Assembly (NCBI GenBank): GCA_016708435.1
Contig: JADJFV010000004.1
Location: 344,092-408,091 of the forward strand
Direction: 5' to 3'
DNA length: 64,000 nucleotides
Source: Leptospiraceae bacterium
Lineage (GTDB): Bacteria > Spirochaetota > Leptospiria > Leptospirales > Leptospiraceae
Positions within the stretch are counted from its first letter, which is position 1; the number at the start of each line of letters is the position of its first letter. Of this stretch, positions 56,052 to 64,000 are shown piece by piece. A model generated the notes under the pieces. That model searched no databases. It worked only from the letters and a program-made list of their open reading frames with translations, and was not told the DNA's origin. A program made the translations under genes and the position numbers.

Positions 56052-58112
56052 ATGACTATTATGGCTATGACTCCCAAGTATTTGCCTAGAATAGGCTTTG
56101 TATGTTTGATTGTTGTTCAATCCATTTTATCAAAGGACATTCCTGATTTTGGAACTGTGAAGGAATCTGTTCGATCTTCTGAATTGATACTTTTGGATAG
56201 GCATGGTAAGCCGCTCCATGAAATACGAAATAATAAAATCAGCCGTAGAATGAATTGGGTGAGTCTAGATGGCATTTCTGCGGCAGTCATTCATTCTCTA
56301 CTCATTGCAGAAGATAGACGTTTCTTTGAACACAAAGGTGTGGATTGGAAAGCTATTACCGATGGCGCATTACGGTATTTTACCTTTCGAGGCAAAAGGG
56401 GAGGTAGCACGATTACAATGCAACTCGCTTCCATTCTTGATATAAGGCTAAAAGGAAAAGCGGGAGGTAGATCTATTTCTCAGAAGTGGGACCAAATCCG
56501 TTATGCGCAAGAGATCGAAGAAGCATGGACGAAAGAAGAAATTTTAGAAGCCTATTTAAACTTGGTGAACTTTAAAGGAGAATTAGTTGGAATCGATGCA
56601 GCCTCTCGCGCACTCTTTCAAAAAGAAGCGCATGGATTAAATGAAATAGAATCTAGCATCATTGTGTCTTTTTTTAAATCTCCTTCGGGAAAAGAATCTC
56701 GCATTGTAGAGAGAGCCTGTTATATTGCAAGAGAGCAAGAAAAAGAATTAGACTGTGATAAGATTAAAGGAAAAGTGCGAGAAATATTTTCGAGGACATA
56801 TTATATAAAACCTCGAAATGGTTTTACCTATCATATTGCGCACGAACTAAATCAAACAGGTGTGCAAGAGTTAAAGACTACACTTGATAAAGACATTCAA
56901 ATCTTTTCACAAGAAATTCTTCGTAAACAATTACTAAATCTAAAAAGTAAAAACGTAAAAGACGGAGCAGTATTGGTATTAGAGAATAACACCGGTAATG
57001 TGCTTGCCTATGTTGGTGGAGCAGGAAGAGATACTTCCTCTGCCTATGAAATTGACGGAGTAAAATCAAGAAGGCAGGCTGGATCTACGCTCAAACCTTT
57101 TATATACGGGCTTGCCTTACAAAATAAAATCATAACGGATAACACGATATTAAACGACAATCCGGTTGATATACATGTAGGAACAGGAATTTATAGTCCT
57201 TCGAATTATCAGGATGCTTTTCACGGAGATGTTTCTGCTAGAATAGCTCTTGCTTCTTCTTTGAATGTTCCTGCTGTGAAAGTATTGGGAATGTTAAGCC
57301 TGGATGAATTTGTATTTAAGTTGGGAGAGTTGGGATTTACTGAATTAAGAGAAGCGGATTATTATGGTTTGTCTTTGGCTCTAGGTTCTTTAGATATTAG
57401 CTTAAAGGAATTGACGAACGCATATCGAGTATTAGCCAATGGAGGAGTCTATTCTGAAATTCGAATTAAAGAAGATGATCCTAAGAGTGTAACGAAGAAA
57501 ATTTTTACCAAAGAAGCAACGGAAATAATCAGTGATATTCTTTCTGACAAAGAAGCAAGGGCGCTTAGCTTTGGATTAGAAAACCCTCTCGTAACAAGAC
57601 ATACTAGCAGTGTTAAAACGGGAACTAGCAAAGATATGAGAGATAATTGGTGTATTGGGTATAATCATAAGTATACGGTGGGAGTATGGGTAGGAAATTT
57701 TTCAGGTGAGCCTATGTGGAATGTAAGCGGTGTTACGGGAGCAGCTCCTGCTTGGCGCGATATAATGAATCGGCTTTCTGAAGGAGAAATCTTAGTAGAA
57801 CAAACGAAACATCCTAAGAGCGAGAATGTATTTATTAAATCAGAAATTCAAAATAAAACTAGCCTGATGAGAATTACGTATCCAGCAAATCATACTATTA
57901 TTGCGGTAGATCCTGATATACCGGAGAACAACCAGGCTATATTTTTTGAATCAAGCAAAACAGATAAAAGCGTTTACTGGGTGTTAAATGGTAAAAAGCT
58001 TGAAGAAGTAAAAGGGATTTATCTCTGGCATCCAAAGACAGGCAAATACAAATTATCCATTAAAAATAAAAAGGACAAAATTTTAGACGAAGTGGTATTT
58101 GAAGTAAGATGA
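56052..58112 (+). CDS. pbpC: Penicillin-binding protein 1C-like bifunctional enzyme
   Basis: A 686-residue peptidoglycan enzyme. After a signal/anchor (IGFVCLIVVQSIL) comes a GT51 glycosyltransferase (LLIAEDRRFFEHKGVDWKAI with the catalytic Glu, RGGSTITMQLASIL) and a transpeptidase with SxxK in AGSTLKPF, SxN in ASSLNVPAVKV and KTG in SVKTGTSKDMRDNW. The C-terminal ~90 residues form the beta-rich BiPBP_C tail. Compared with E. coli PbpC (about 770) it is slightly short. Its stop overlaps the next ATG (ATGA), so the downstream PLP-fold gene is coupled. The ribosome site is weak, and the ATG at 56061 is an alternative. Confidence 0.93.
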   Translation: MTIMAMTPKYLPRIGFVCLIVVQSILSKDIPDFGTVKESVRSSELILLDRHGKPLHEIRNNKISRRMNWVSLDGISAAVIHSLLIAEDRRFFEHKGVDWKAITDGALRYFTFRGKRGGSTITMQLASILDIRLKGKAGGRSISQKWDQIRYAQEIEEAWTKEEILEAYLNLVNFKGELVGIDAASRALFQKEAHGLNEIESSIIVSFFKSPSGKESRIVERACYIAREQEKELDCDKIKGKVREIFSRTYYIKPRNGFTYHIAHELNQTGVQELKTTLDKDIQIFSQEILRKQLLNLKSKNVKDGAVLVLENNTGNVLAYVGGAGRDTSSAYEIDGVKSRRQAGSTLKPFIYGLALQNKIITDNTILNDNPVDIHVGTGIYSPSNYQDAFHGDVSARIALASSLNVPAVKVLGMLSLDEFVFKLGELGFTELREADYYGLSLALGSLDISLKELTNAYRVLANGGVYSEIRIKEDDPKSVTKKIFTKEATEIISDILSDKEARALSFGLENPLVTRHTSSVKTGTSKDMRDNWCIGYNHKYTVGVWVGNFSGEPMWNVSGVTGAAPAWRDIMNRLSEGEILVEQTKHPKSENVFIKSEIQNKTSLMRITYPANHTIIAVDPDIPENNQAIFFESSKTDKSVYWVLNGKKLEEVKGIYLWHPKTGKYKLSIKNKKDKILDEVVFEVR

Positions 58113-58987
58113 TAAACTATTTTAAGAAAACTCCTATAGAACTTTTCGAATCTTATCCAAGTTTTGAACTCTATATCAAAAGAGAAGACAAGACCTTTGC
58201 AGGTTTTGGAGTGAAGCTAAAGAAGATATACGGACTGATTCAATTCTTAGAGCGCGGTCATATCAAAGATGTGCTTATCTATGGAAATCCACATTCTAAT
58301 TTTATGGCGACATTCATTACTGTATTTAAACAAAAAGGATTTACGGTTCATACTTTATTCTACACGAATGATCGGAATCTAATCACTGCTGATTCCATTT
58401 TAAGTAAACGATTTTCAGATACGGTAATTCATACCGGCTCTAAGTCAAATCGAGAGTTCTATATCAATGAATTTAAAAAAGGATTTCCGAATGGATTTGT
58501 AATTCCTGAATTTGGAATTCATGAAGCGGGGCTAAAGGGACTTAACCTCCTTTGGAAGGATTTGGAAGAAACAAACTTACCTGACTATTTGTTCTTTGAT
58601 ATTGGAACCGGATTTACTGTGTTATCCGCACTCGCATACTTCAAAGAAAAAGAGATTCAATTAATTGGTGTCGCAATCGGAAATAAAATAGATAAGATAC
58701 CAAATGATCTAGCCGCTAATGCAGAAAAGCTAGGCTTAGATAAATCAATAATCTCAAAACTAAAAATCCTAGAGCCAACTACTTCACCCGCCTTTGCAAG
58801 TAAGAATAAAACACTCGAAGACTGGATTCGTAAAGTATGGAAAGAAAAACAAATCCCATTAGAGCCAGTCTACTCCGGCAAAACACTATTTACCGTTACT
58901 GATTATATCAAGAAGCAAAAGCTCAAAGGAAAAGGAATTTATTTACACCAGGGCGGATTATTGAATCACTTGAAATATTTTGAATAG
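58109..58987 (+). CDS. PLP-dependent fold-type II enzyme (ACC deaminase / D-cysteine desulfhydrase-like)
   Basis: A 292-residue enzyme of the tryptophan-synthase-beta superfamily. It opens TPIELFESYPSFELYIKRED, the usual start of ACC deaminase/D-cysteine desulfhydrase-like proteins, and the candidate PLP Lys is in GFGVKLKK (about residues 33-40; the family usually has GNKxRK). VLIYGNPHSNFMATFITVF stands where the family has the G-x-S-N-H block; the C-terminal part (GIYLHQGGLLNHL) matches the usual end. Coupling to pbpC suggests a role in D-amino acids or wall metabolism (inference). Confidence 0.75.
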   Translation: MINYFKKTPIELFESYPSFELYIKREDKTFAGFGVKLKKIYGLIQFLERGHIKDVLIYGNPHSNFMATFITVFKQKGFTVHTLFYTNDRNLITADSILSKRFSDTVIHTGSKSNREFYINEFKKGFPNGFVIPEFGIHEAGLKGLNLLWKDLEETNLPDYLFFDIGTGFTVLSALAYFKEKEIQLIGVAIGNKIDKIPNDLAANAEKLGLDKSIISKLKILEPTTSPAFASKNKTLEDWIRKVWKEKQIPLEPVYSGKTLFTVTDYIKKQKLKGKGIYLHQGGLLNHLKYFE

Positions 58988-59014
58988 GTTTATTCTTTCT
59001 CTTCTTTTCTTAGC

Positions 59015-59137
59015 AATATGGGAAAAGAATTACTCTATCTCGGTTGTTAAACTCATTGTCTGAATCAGGATTTATAGGATTGGCAGGATTTTGCTGCTGC
59101 CGAGCATCTTAAGGTGAGGCTTGGGAGTTCCCATATT
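59015..59137. repeat. Intergenic element with 'aatcaggatttataggatt' repeat, bounded by inverted arms
   Basis: gtctgaatcaggatttatag then gattggcaggatt (59057-59089) belongs to a mini-repeat type common in bacterial intergenic DNA (general knowledge). It is bracketed by a 10-bp inverted repeat, aatatgggaa (59015-59024) and ttcccatatt (59128-59137). Confidence 0.55.
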
Positions 59138-59193
59138 TTATCTATTTCCAGAGTTCGTTTTAATTGAATTAAAGTATACTTACTTTCCTTTCA

Positions 59194-59487
59194 CTAAATC
59201 ACTCCTAACCCTTTTAGTTTTTCAACTTTATCCTGCTCAAGCATTCCATCTTTATGCTTTGCCTTTTGCCGCATTAGCCAACCATAAATTTTTGTAGGAT
59301 TTCGATTTTCGTCAGCAGACTTAAATATTCCCTTCTCAATTTGATCTTTTAGTTCTATAAAATTTTCATCCCATAACTTTTCTTTCGCCGAATCATTTTC
59401 TAAATCAAAGCCAATTTCTTTTAAAAGATCAATTTTTTCTTTTTCTAATTTTCCTTCTTTGTATTTTGTTTTTGCCGCGTAAACCAT
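59194..59487 (-). CDS. C-terminal part of frameshifted helicase: HA repeats 11 (end) and 12
   Basis: A 97-codon frame reading KTKYKEGKLEKEKIDLLKEI, then a full unit LWDENFIELKDQIEKGIFKS ending KLKGLGVI. It completes the 11th helicase-associated repeat and adds a 12th. The break is an A-run near 59467-59475 (five A where six restore WFTRQKTKYKEGKL). Confidence 0.75.
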   Translation of the reverse strand: MVYAAKTKYKEGKLEKEKIDLLKEIGFDLENDSAKEKLWDENFIELKDQIEKGIFKSADENRNPTKIYGWLMRQKAKHKDGMLEQDKVEKLKGLGVI

Positions 59488-62400
59488 TTATATAATTTAG
59501 TGACCCTTCCATTCTCATCTGTAGATTTGAAATTTCCTTGTTCGATTTGATTTTTTAATTCAACAAAGTATTCATTCCAAGACTTATCATTTTTTTCAAA
59601 AATCTGATCTTTTCCAAGGTCAATTCCTATTTCGCTAAGAATTTTAATTTTTTCTTTCTCAAGAATACCCTCTTTGTACTTAGCTTTTTGTCTTTTTAAC
59701 CAATTATATATAGCTGATGTATTTCCTTTTCCATCAGTAGATTTGAAAGTCCCTGTCTCAACTTGACTTTTTAATTCAAGAAAATATTCACCCCATGATT
59801 TTTCTTCAATCATTCGGTTATTTTCGAAATCAATGCCTATTGACTGCAAAAGCTCAAATTTTTCCTTTTCAAGATTACCTTCTTTGTATTTTCTTTTTTG
59901 TCGCTTTAGCCACCAGTAATTTCTTACATTCTCACTTTTTTCATCTTTAGATTTCAGATTGCCGTTCTCAATTTGTTTTTTTAACAGAGCAAAGTTCTCA
60001 TCCCAAGTTTTTTCAATTTTTTCAGTCTCTGATTCATTTTCAAGGTCAAAGCCAATTTCTTTTAACAAATTGACTTTTTCTTTCTCTAAATTACCGTGTT
60101 TGTATATTGCCTTTTGCCGCGTGAGCCATCGATACAATACTGGAGTAGAGCCGTCTTCGTTAGTAGATTTAAAAATACCTTTTTCCATTTGACTTTTTAA
60201 TTCAATAAAATTTTCATCCCATGATTTTGTATTTCTTTCAAGCATCACTTCATTTTCAAAATCAATTCCAATCTCTTTTAGTTTTTCTATCCTATCTGAT
60301 TCTAGTTTTCCTTTTTTGAAGAACATTTTTTGATTCATTAACCAAGAATAAAGATTGTTACCCTTTCCATTAATGTTAACCGGGAGTTTATCTGTATTAT
60401 TCTCAACAAAGTAATTTTTAACTTTTTGATACTTTTCATCCCAAGTTTCATCATGTGCATTAGGTTCCCAAGGAAATCCTATCAAGTCTAATTTTTCCTT
60501 TCGTTCTTTTGGATATTCCGAAGTATTTTGAGATTGACCTTTCAGCCAATTTCTTTGAGCAGCACACCATTGTCCGATCGAACCTTCATTAAAGGTAGGC
60601 CAACGCTTGTTCTCCTCATAAAAATTAGTTAATGCCTGAAATTTATTTTCCCAAGCTTCTTCCAATACTTCATTCGCATTTCTCCAATCGAAGCCTATCT
60701 CTGCTAATTTTTGTATTTGTTCTGGAGGAAGTTTTCCTTTTTTATATTTCTGTCGCTGGGCAACTAACCAAACGCCTAACCTTGATTCTATCTCATTTTT
60801 ATTCTTTTTTCCATAAATAGGAAAACAGTCATTTAACTCTTTGAATTTTCTTACTTCCTGAAAAGTATCATCCCAAATTTTCTCATCTGTTTTTTTATTT
60901 TCAAACCTATCAATGAATTGCTTGAAATTTAACTCTTCTAATAATTTTCGTTTGGATTCATCTAAAGTTTTATTAACAAATTTATCTACCTGATTTCTAA
61001 GCCAGTTATAAATATCTTCATTATCACTTCGAGAAGGAAATTCTTCATTCGTAACAAACCATTTTTTAAGTTTTTCATAAAATTCATCCCATCTATATTC
61101 AAATGGCTCAAACGGAAAGTTAATCGAATTTAGTTTGGCTAATCTGTATTCTTCTAGCAATCCTTTTTTGTAATCTGAACGAATTCTTAAAAACCAAACA
61201 CCTAATCTATGGGCGACAGGTTCCTTATTTCTTTGACTCGGATACTTATAATTATTCTCTTTCAAATAACTTATTAGCAAATCAAACGTTTCGTCCCATA
61301 CTTTATCTTGAAAATTGCCTTTAAAATTTAGATCAGCAATTCTTTGTTTACGGATTTGATAAATTTCTTCGTTTTCTTTCTTACCTTTTTGAATTTGAAG
61401 CCATTGATAAAGATATGCATTTTCTTCTTTCGAAGGTTCGTAATCATGCGATAAACGATATTCTTTCAACTTTTCAAAGTTTTCCTCCCAATTTCTATCT
61501 TGTAAACTTCCTTTGAAATTTAAGTCAGCAATTCGTTGCCTTCGATTTTTATAGAACTCATCTTCTCGTTTATCGTTTTTTTGAGCTGTTAACCATTGAC
61601 TTAAAACTGCATCATCTTCTTTCGATGGCTCATATTCATGTGTTAATCGGTATTCTTTTAGTTTCTCAAAGTTTTCTTCCCAATTTAATTCATGCGAATC
61701 CCATACAAAATCAATAGTATTTGTCTCTAAATATTCCTTAAACTTCATAAACTGCAAATCCCATGATCTTGCAGTTCTATCAATGATTTGGTCAAAGATA
61801 GAGTTTTGTAGTTTTTCTCCAAATCCTTCCAAGAAGATTTTTTCTTCCTGCTTTAACTCAAAGGAAACTTCAATATGAGACGATGATTTTGATTTTTTAC
61901 CTTTTCCAAATGCGATGGAATTTATTTCTTCTTGCAACCGTTCATCTTGGTCACAGAGAGAGCGGATAATAGAGATTAGATTTCTGAATTGGCTTTCTAC
62001 GATTGCATCTTCTACTTTGTCTTGGTTTACATGGAATACTGGAACGACGATATACCCGATTTGTTTATTGCGAGAATGGTCTAGTCGGAGTGCTCTACCG
62101 GAAGCTTGGACTATATCTACTTTTGAATTCTTGGGATCACAGAAATAAACTAAATCAATTGCTGGAACATCTACACCTTCCGTTAGACAGCGCGCATTTG
62201 CGACGATGGATTTTTCGGAAGTTTTGAATTGATTGAGGATAATGGCTCTTTCACTCGTATGCTGTTCTCCGCTTACATAAAAAGAATCTATTTCTTTGAA
62301 AAGTTTTGCATGTCGTTCTGAAAATTTCTTTGCATAGGTTACTCTAGAATGAAATGTAATAGCATGATTGGCATTGTATTTTTTCATTACAATTTCTAGA

Positions 62401-63257
62401 GCGTAATTATTTGCCCAGTCTTCCATTGTAAATTCATCCGAGCCTGCGTATCTTCTTTCTTCAATGAATTCCCGTAATTCTGAATCTTTGACACCAATGG
62501 CGATGATTTTATAATCCACTAAGATGTTTTTCTCAATCGCATCTTTAAAACTCATTCGATAGATTTCTTCGCCAAAGATTTTTGCATCATTCATATCGTA
62601 GAGAAATTCATCGTCGTTAGTCGCTCGTTGTTTCAGTGTATCACTCACAACTCTTGGAGTCGCAGTCATATAAAGTCTTCTGGCTGCTGGAAGTTTTATA
62701 TTATCATGGACTAATCCAAATAAGCCTTGTGTGGTTCCTGCTGTCTTATGCGCTTCATCACAAAGAATTAAATCAAATTTAAAATCAGAGTCTTTTATAG
62801 ATTCAATAATTACGGGTAATGACTGGTATGTGCTGAAAACTACTTTACCCACATTTCGATTTAAGAAAGAAAAAACTTCCTTTGGATCAGTAGATACAAA
62901 CCCACCTACTTCATACGAATGAGAGACTAGAGAATCAGCTTCTTCTGAATTGATGTCCTTTTCTGAGCAAACAGAAATGTAATGATAGGGATTTGATTTT
63001 TGTTTTGCCCAATCATTTTTAATTTGCCTGAGCAGTGCGAGCGACGGAACTAACACAAGAGTATTCTTTGCATTTAGCCTTTCTTTTATCCAAAGTGCAG
63101 TAAGAGTTTTACCCGCGCCGCAAGGAAGAATTAATTGCCCTCGAGTATTAGATTGAAAATATTCTATCGCTGAGTTAATCGCTGTTAGCTGATGTTCCTT
63201 TGGAGAATACTTTAAACTCTTTTGTTCTACTCTGCCGAATAACGCTTGGTATATTGA
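59445..63257 (-). CDS. SF2 helicase with helicase-associated (HA) repeats, main part of disrupted gene
   Basis: An open frame of about 1270 codons after a TAA at 63260-63258. The first helicase lobe has Walker A (LILPCGAGKTLTALW), DEAH (LILCDEAHKTAG) and MTATPR; the second has STYQSLPVII-type and SGRALRLDHSRNKQI (motif VI). From about 61760 on there are eleven HA-type repeats (W-x3-F...L...G...W...Q+...Y+.G.L...+...L..IGF). No ATG, GTG or TTG occurs in frame before Walker A (first is GTG at 63056), so this part cannot start by itself. It is the continuation of the nuclease ORF upstream, in the same frame. HA proteins are large DNA-dependent ATPases of unclear role; the fusion resembles mobile-element or defence helicases. 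Confidence 0.85.
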   Translation of the reverse strand, partial: SIYQALFGRVEQKSLKYSPKEHQLTAINSAIEYFQSNTRGQLILPCGAGKTLTALWIKERLNAKNTLVLVPSLALLRQIKNDWAKQKSNPYHYISVCSEKDINSEEADSLVSHSYEVGGFVSTDPKEVFSFLNRNVGKVVFSTYQSLPVIIESIKDSDFKFDLILCDEAHKTAGTTQGLFGLVHDNIKLPAARRLYMTATPRVVSDTLKQRATNDDEFLYDMNDAKIFGEEIYRMSFKDAIEKNILVDYKIIAIGVKDSELREFIEERRYAGSDEFTMEDWANNYALEIVMKKYNANHAITFHSRVTYAKKFSERHAKLFKEIDSFYVSGEQHTSERAIILNQFKTSEKSIVANARCLTEGVDVPAIDLVYFCDPKNSKVDIVQASGRALRLDHSRNKQIGYIVVPVFHVNQDKVEDAIVESQFRNLISIIRSLCDQDERLQEEINSIAFGKGKKSKSSSHIEVSFELKQEEKIFLEGFGEKLQNSIFDQIIDRTARSWDLQFMKFKEYLETNTIDFVWDSHELNWEENFEKLKEYRLTHEYEPSKEDDAVLSQWLTAQKNDKREDEFYKNRRQRIADLNFKGSLQDRNWEENFEKLKEYRLSHDYEPSKEENAYLYQWLQIQKGKKENEEIYQIRKQRIADLNFKGNFQDKVWDETFDLLISYLKENNYKYPSQRNKEPVAHRLGVWFLRIRSDYKKGLLEEYRLAKLNSINFPFEPFEYRWDEFYEKLKKWFVTNEEFPSRSDNEDIYNWLRNQVDKFVNKTLDESKRKLLEELNFKQFIDRFENKKTDEKIWDDTFQEVRKFKELNDCFPIYGKKNKNEIESRLGVWLVAQRQKYKKGKLPPEQIQKLAEIGFDWRNANEVLEEAWENKFQALTNFYEENKRWPTFNEGSIGQWCAAQRNWLKGQSQNTSEYPKERKEKLDLIGFPWEPNAHDETWDEKYQKVKNYFVENNTDKLPVNINGKGNNLYSWLMNQKMFFKKGKLESDRIEKLKEIGIDFENEVMLERNTKSWDENFIELKSQMEKGIFKSTNEDGSTPVLYRWLTRQKAIYKHGNLEKEKVNLLKEIGFDLENESETEKIEKTWDENFALLKKQIENGNLKSKDEKSENVRNYWWLKRQKRKYKEGNLEKEKFELLQSIGIDFENNRMIEEKSWGEYFLELKSQVETGTFKSTDGKGNTSAIYNWLKRQKAKYKEGILEKEKIKILSEIGIDLGKDQIFEKNDKSWNEYFVELKNQIEQGNFKSTDENGRVTKLYKWFTRQKQNTKKEN

Positions 63258-63767
63258 TTAAAAGGTTGAATCTTGAATCGAGAGTAAATCAGAGATTCCA
63301 TAGAATGTAAAATGCTCATTTCTTGTAATAGAAACTTGGTCGATTCCAGATACATTTGAAAATACAATATACCCATCTGCTTTAGGACAAAACGCAAATA
63401 AGTGTGCAATGGAATCCGGTTTCCAATGTAGAAAAATAGATTCATCAGTTCTATATTTGCATTGAACCGCAATGAATCGATTTTCATTATCTTCCAATAA
63501 TAAATCTATTCCATGCTCTACTTTTCCCAGACCAAGCTTCTTTTTGATTGGTTGCGGTATATCGTTGTATAACCATACATTGATATAATCATCTTTGACT
63601 GATGGCTCGTGTAGATAATAAAGCTTAGTAAATTCTTCGAATAGTTTTCCCGCAAATACAGTTCCTTCTATTTGCAAAAGGGAATCCATTTCCTTTTTTA
63701 TTTCAATCCAAGCCTTTGCATTTTCAAGGATAGAAGTTAGTTTATCTGTAATTTTATTCTGGTGCAT
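63258..63767 (-). CDS. Mrr/PD-(D/E)XK-like nuclease domain, N-terminal part of disrupted helicase gene
   Basis: About 169 residues from the ATG at 63767 (a TTG at 63815 lies at the predicted transcription start and is less likely). KVEHGIDLLLEDNENRFIAV followed by QCKYRTDE gives the D...Q-x-K pattern of Mrr-type restriction endonuclease folds. It ends ISDLLSIQDSTF then TAA, after which the same frame continues SIYQALFGRVEQKSLKYSPK into the helicase. A single C-to-T change (CAA to TAA) would explain the stop. Intact, the protein would be about 1520-1540 residues: nuclease, SF2 helicase, 12 HA repeats. Confidence 0.75.
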   Translation of the reverse strand: MHQNKITDKLTSILENAKAWIEIKKEMDSLLQIEGTVFAGKLFEEFTKLYYLHEPSVKDDYINVWLYNDIPQPIKKKLGLGKVEHGIDLLLEDNENRFIAVQCKYRTDESIFLHWKPDSIAHLFAFCPKADGYIVFSNVSGIDQVSITRNEHFTFYGISDLLSIQDSTF

Positions 63768-63788
63768 AATACTCGAAAAACGGAAAAT

Positions 63789-63847
63789 GTCTTTATGTAG
63801 TGACCATAAAGACAAAGTAATTCTGTTTTTGAATGAATTCTTGTCAA
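63789..63847 (-). promoter_or_regulatory. Putative promoter and 5'-UTR hairpin of the nuclease-helicase gene
   Basis: On the minus strand TTGACA (63847-63842), a 16-base spacer and CAGAAT (63825-63820). Just downstream is a perfect 9-bp inverted repeat, gtctttatg (63789-63797) / cataaagac (63805-63813), with a 7-base loop. It would sit at the start of the transcript and could be an operator or RNA stem. The remaining bases to 64000 show no gene. Confidence 0.5.
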
Positions 63848-64000
63848 GGGAAAGTATATATTACTCAAAATAACTAGTAATATAAATTCATACTCTTGCC
63901 AAAGGGGATTGCTCCTACTAAGTTAAACAAGTTCTAAAAGTCAGGGGATTTCAAGAACATAAAGTCTCAACTAACCAACACTAACCGCCATATCTCGTTT

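Noticed and set aside
55968..56120. N-terminal 51-codon extension of the 55455 ORF from the ATG at 56120
   Set aside because: It overlaps the start of pbpC, while a TTG at 55967 has a good ribosome site and avoids the overlap.
1..64000. tRNA or rRNA genes
   Set aside because: No cloverleaf-like GTTCRANYC arms with matching acceptor stems or rRNA-conserved stretches were noticed on either strand.

Overview
The window is low-GC spirochaete-like DNA and most resembles the Leptospira lineage, probably an uncultured relative. That placement is an inference from gene content: lipoproteins with relaxed spirochaetal lipoboxes (SNC, SSC), a DUF1554-type lipoprotein with Calx-beta-like repeats, several 7TM-DISM hybrid histidine kinases, AsmA-like, FecR and vWA genes, and many intergenic mini-repeats. 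I found no rRNA, tRNA, CRISPR array or complete insertion sequence.

Layout. 1-7.9 kb: minus-strand giant gene (PD40 propeller, TPRs, two CHAT-like regions) that runs off the left edge and has a damaged 5' end in a composite repeat. 8.2-14 kb: minus-strand envelope operon (rhomboid, vWA lipoprotein-like protein, AsmA-like protein, small coupled gene, lipoprotein). 14.0-14.5 kb: relics of a UPF0175/DUF3368 toxin-antitoxin pair and a perfect hairpin. 14.6-19 kb: ACT protein (+), then a small ORF, RecQ, a kinase-like protein and AlkB (-). 19.2-23.5 kb: minus-strand ankyrin-FecR, WD40-caspase and YeaQ-type genes, the first two broken by frameshifts. 23.9-26.4 kb: plus-strand lipoprotein and Rpn-type nuclease. 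26.5-38.7 kb: minus-strand signalling island (REC-SpoIIE phosphatase, two paralogous 7TM-DISM hybrid kinases, GAF/PAS kinase, REC-kinase) with duplicated promoters. 39.2-41.5 kb: RetSat/CrtI-like oxidoreductase divergent from a TetR regulator across a symmetric operator. 41.5-50.3 kb: a 2762-residue repeat adhesin-like lipoprotein followed by a superoxide-reductase-like lipoprotein. 50.3-59 kb: small proteins, acyl desaturase, RmuC, frameshifted DUF1554 lipoprotein, PBP1C and a PLP-fold enzyme. 59.2-63.8 kb: Mrr-like nuclease plus SF2 helicase with 12 helicase-associated (HA) repeats, broken by an in-frame stop and a frameshift.

How genes work together. The region combines envelope biogenesis and surface proteins (AsmA, vWA, rhomboid, PBP1C, giant lipoproteins) with sensing (five kinase/response-regulator proteins) and DNA maintenance (RecQ, AlkB, RmuC, Mrr-helicase). 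The signalling island looks like two transcription units that descend from one promoter/kinase module by duplication and deletion.

Quality caveat. Five genes are interrupted by at least eight small indels and one nonsense change. Most can be repaired by restoring one base in a homopolymer run, so sequencing or assembly error is as likely as true pseudogene formation.
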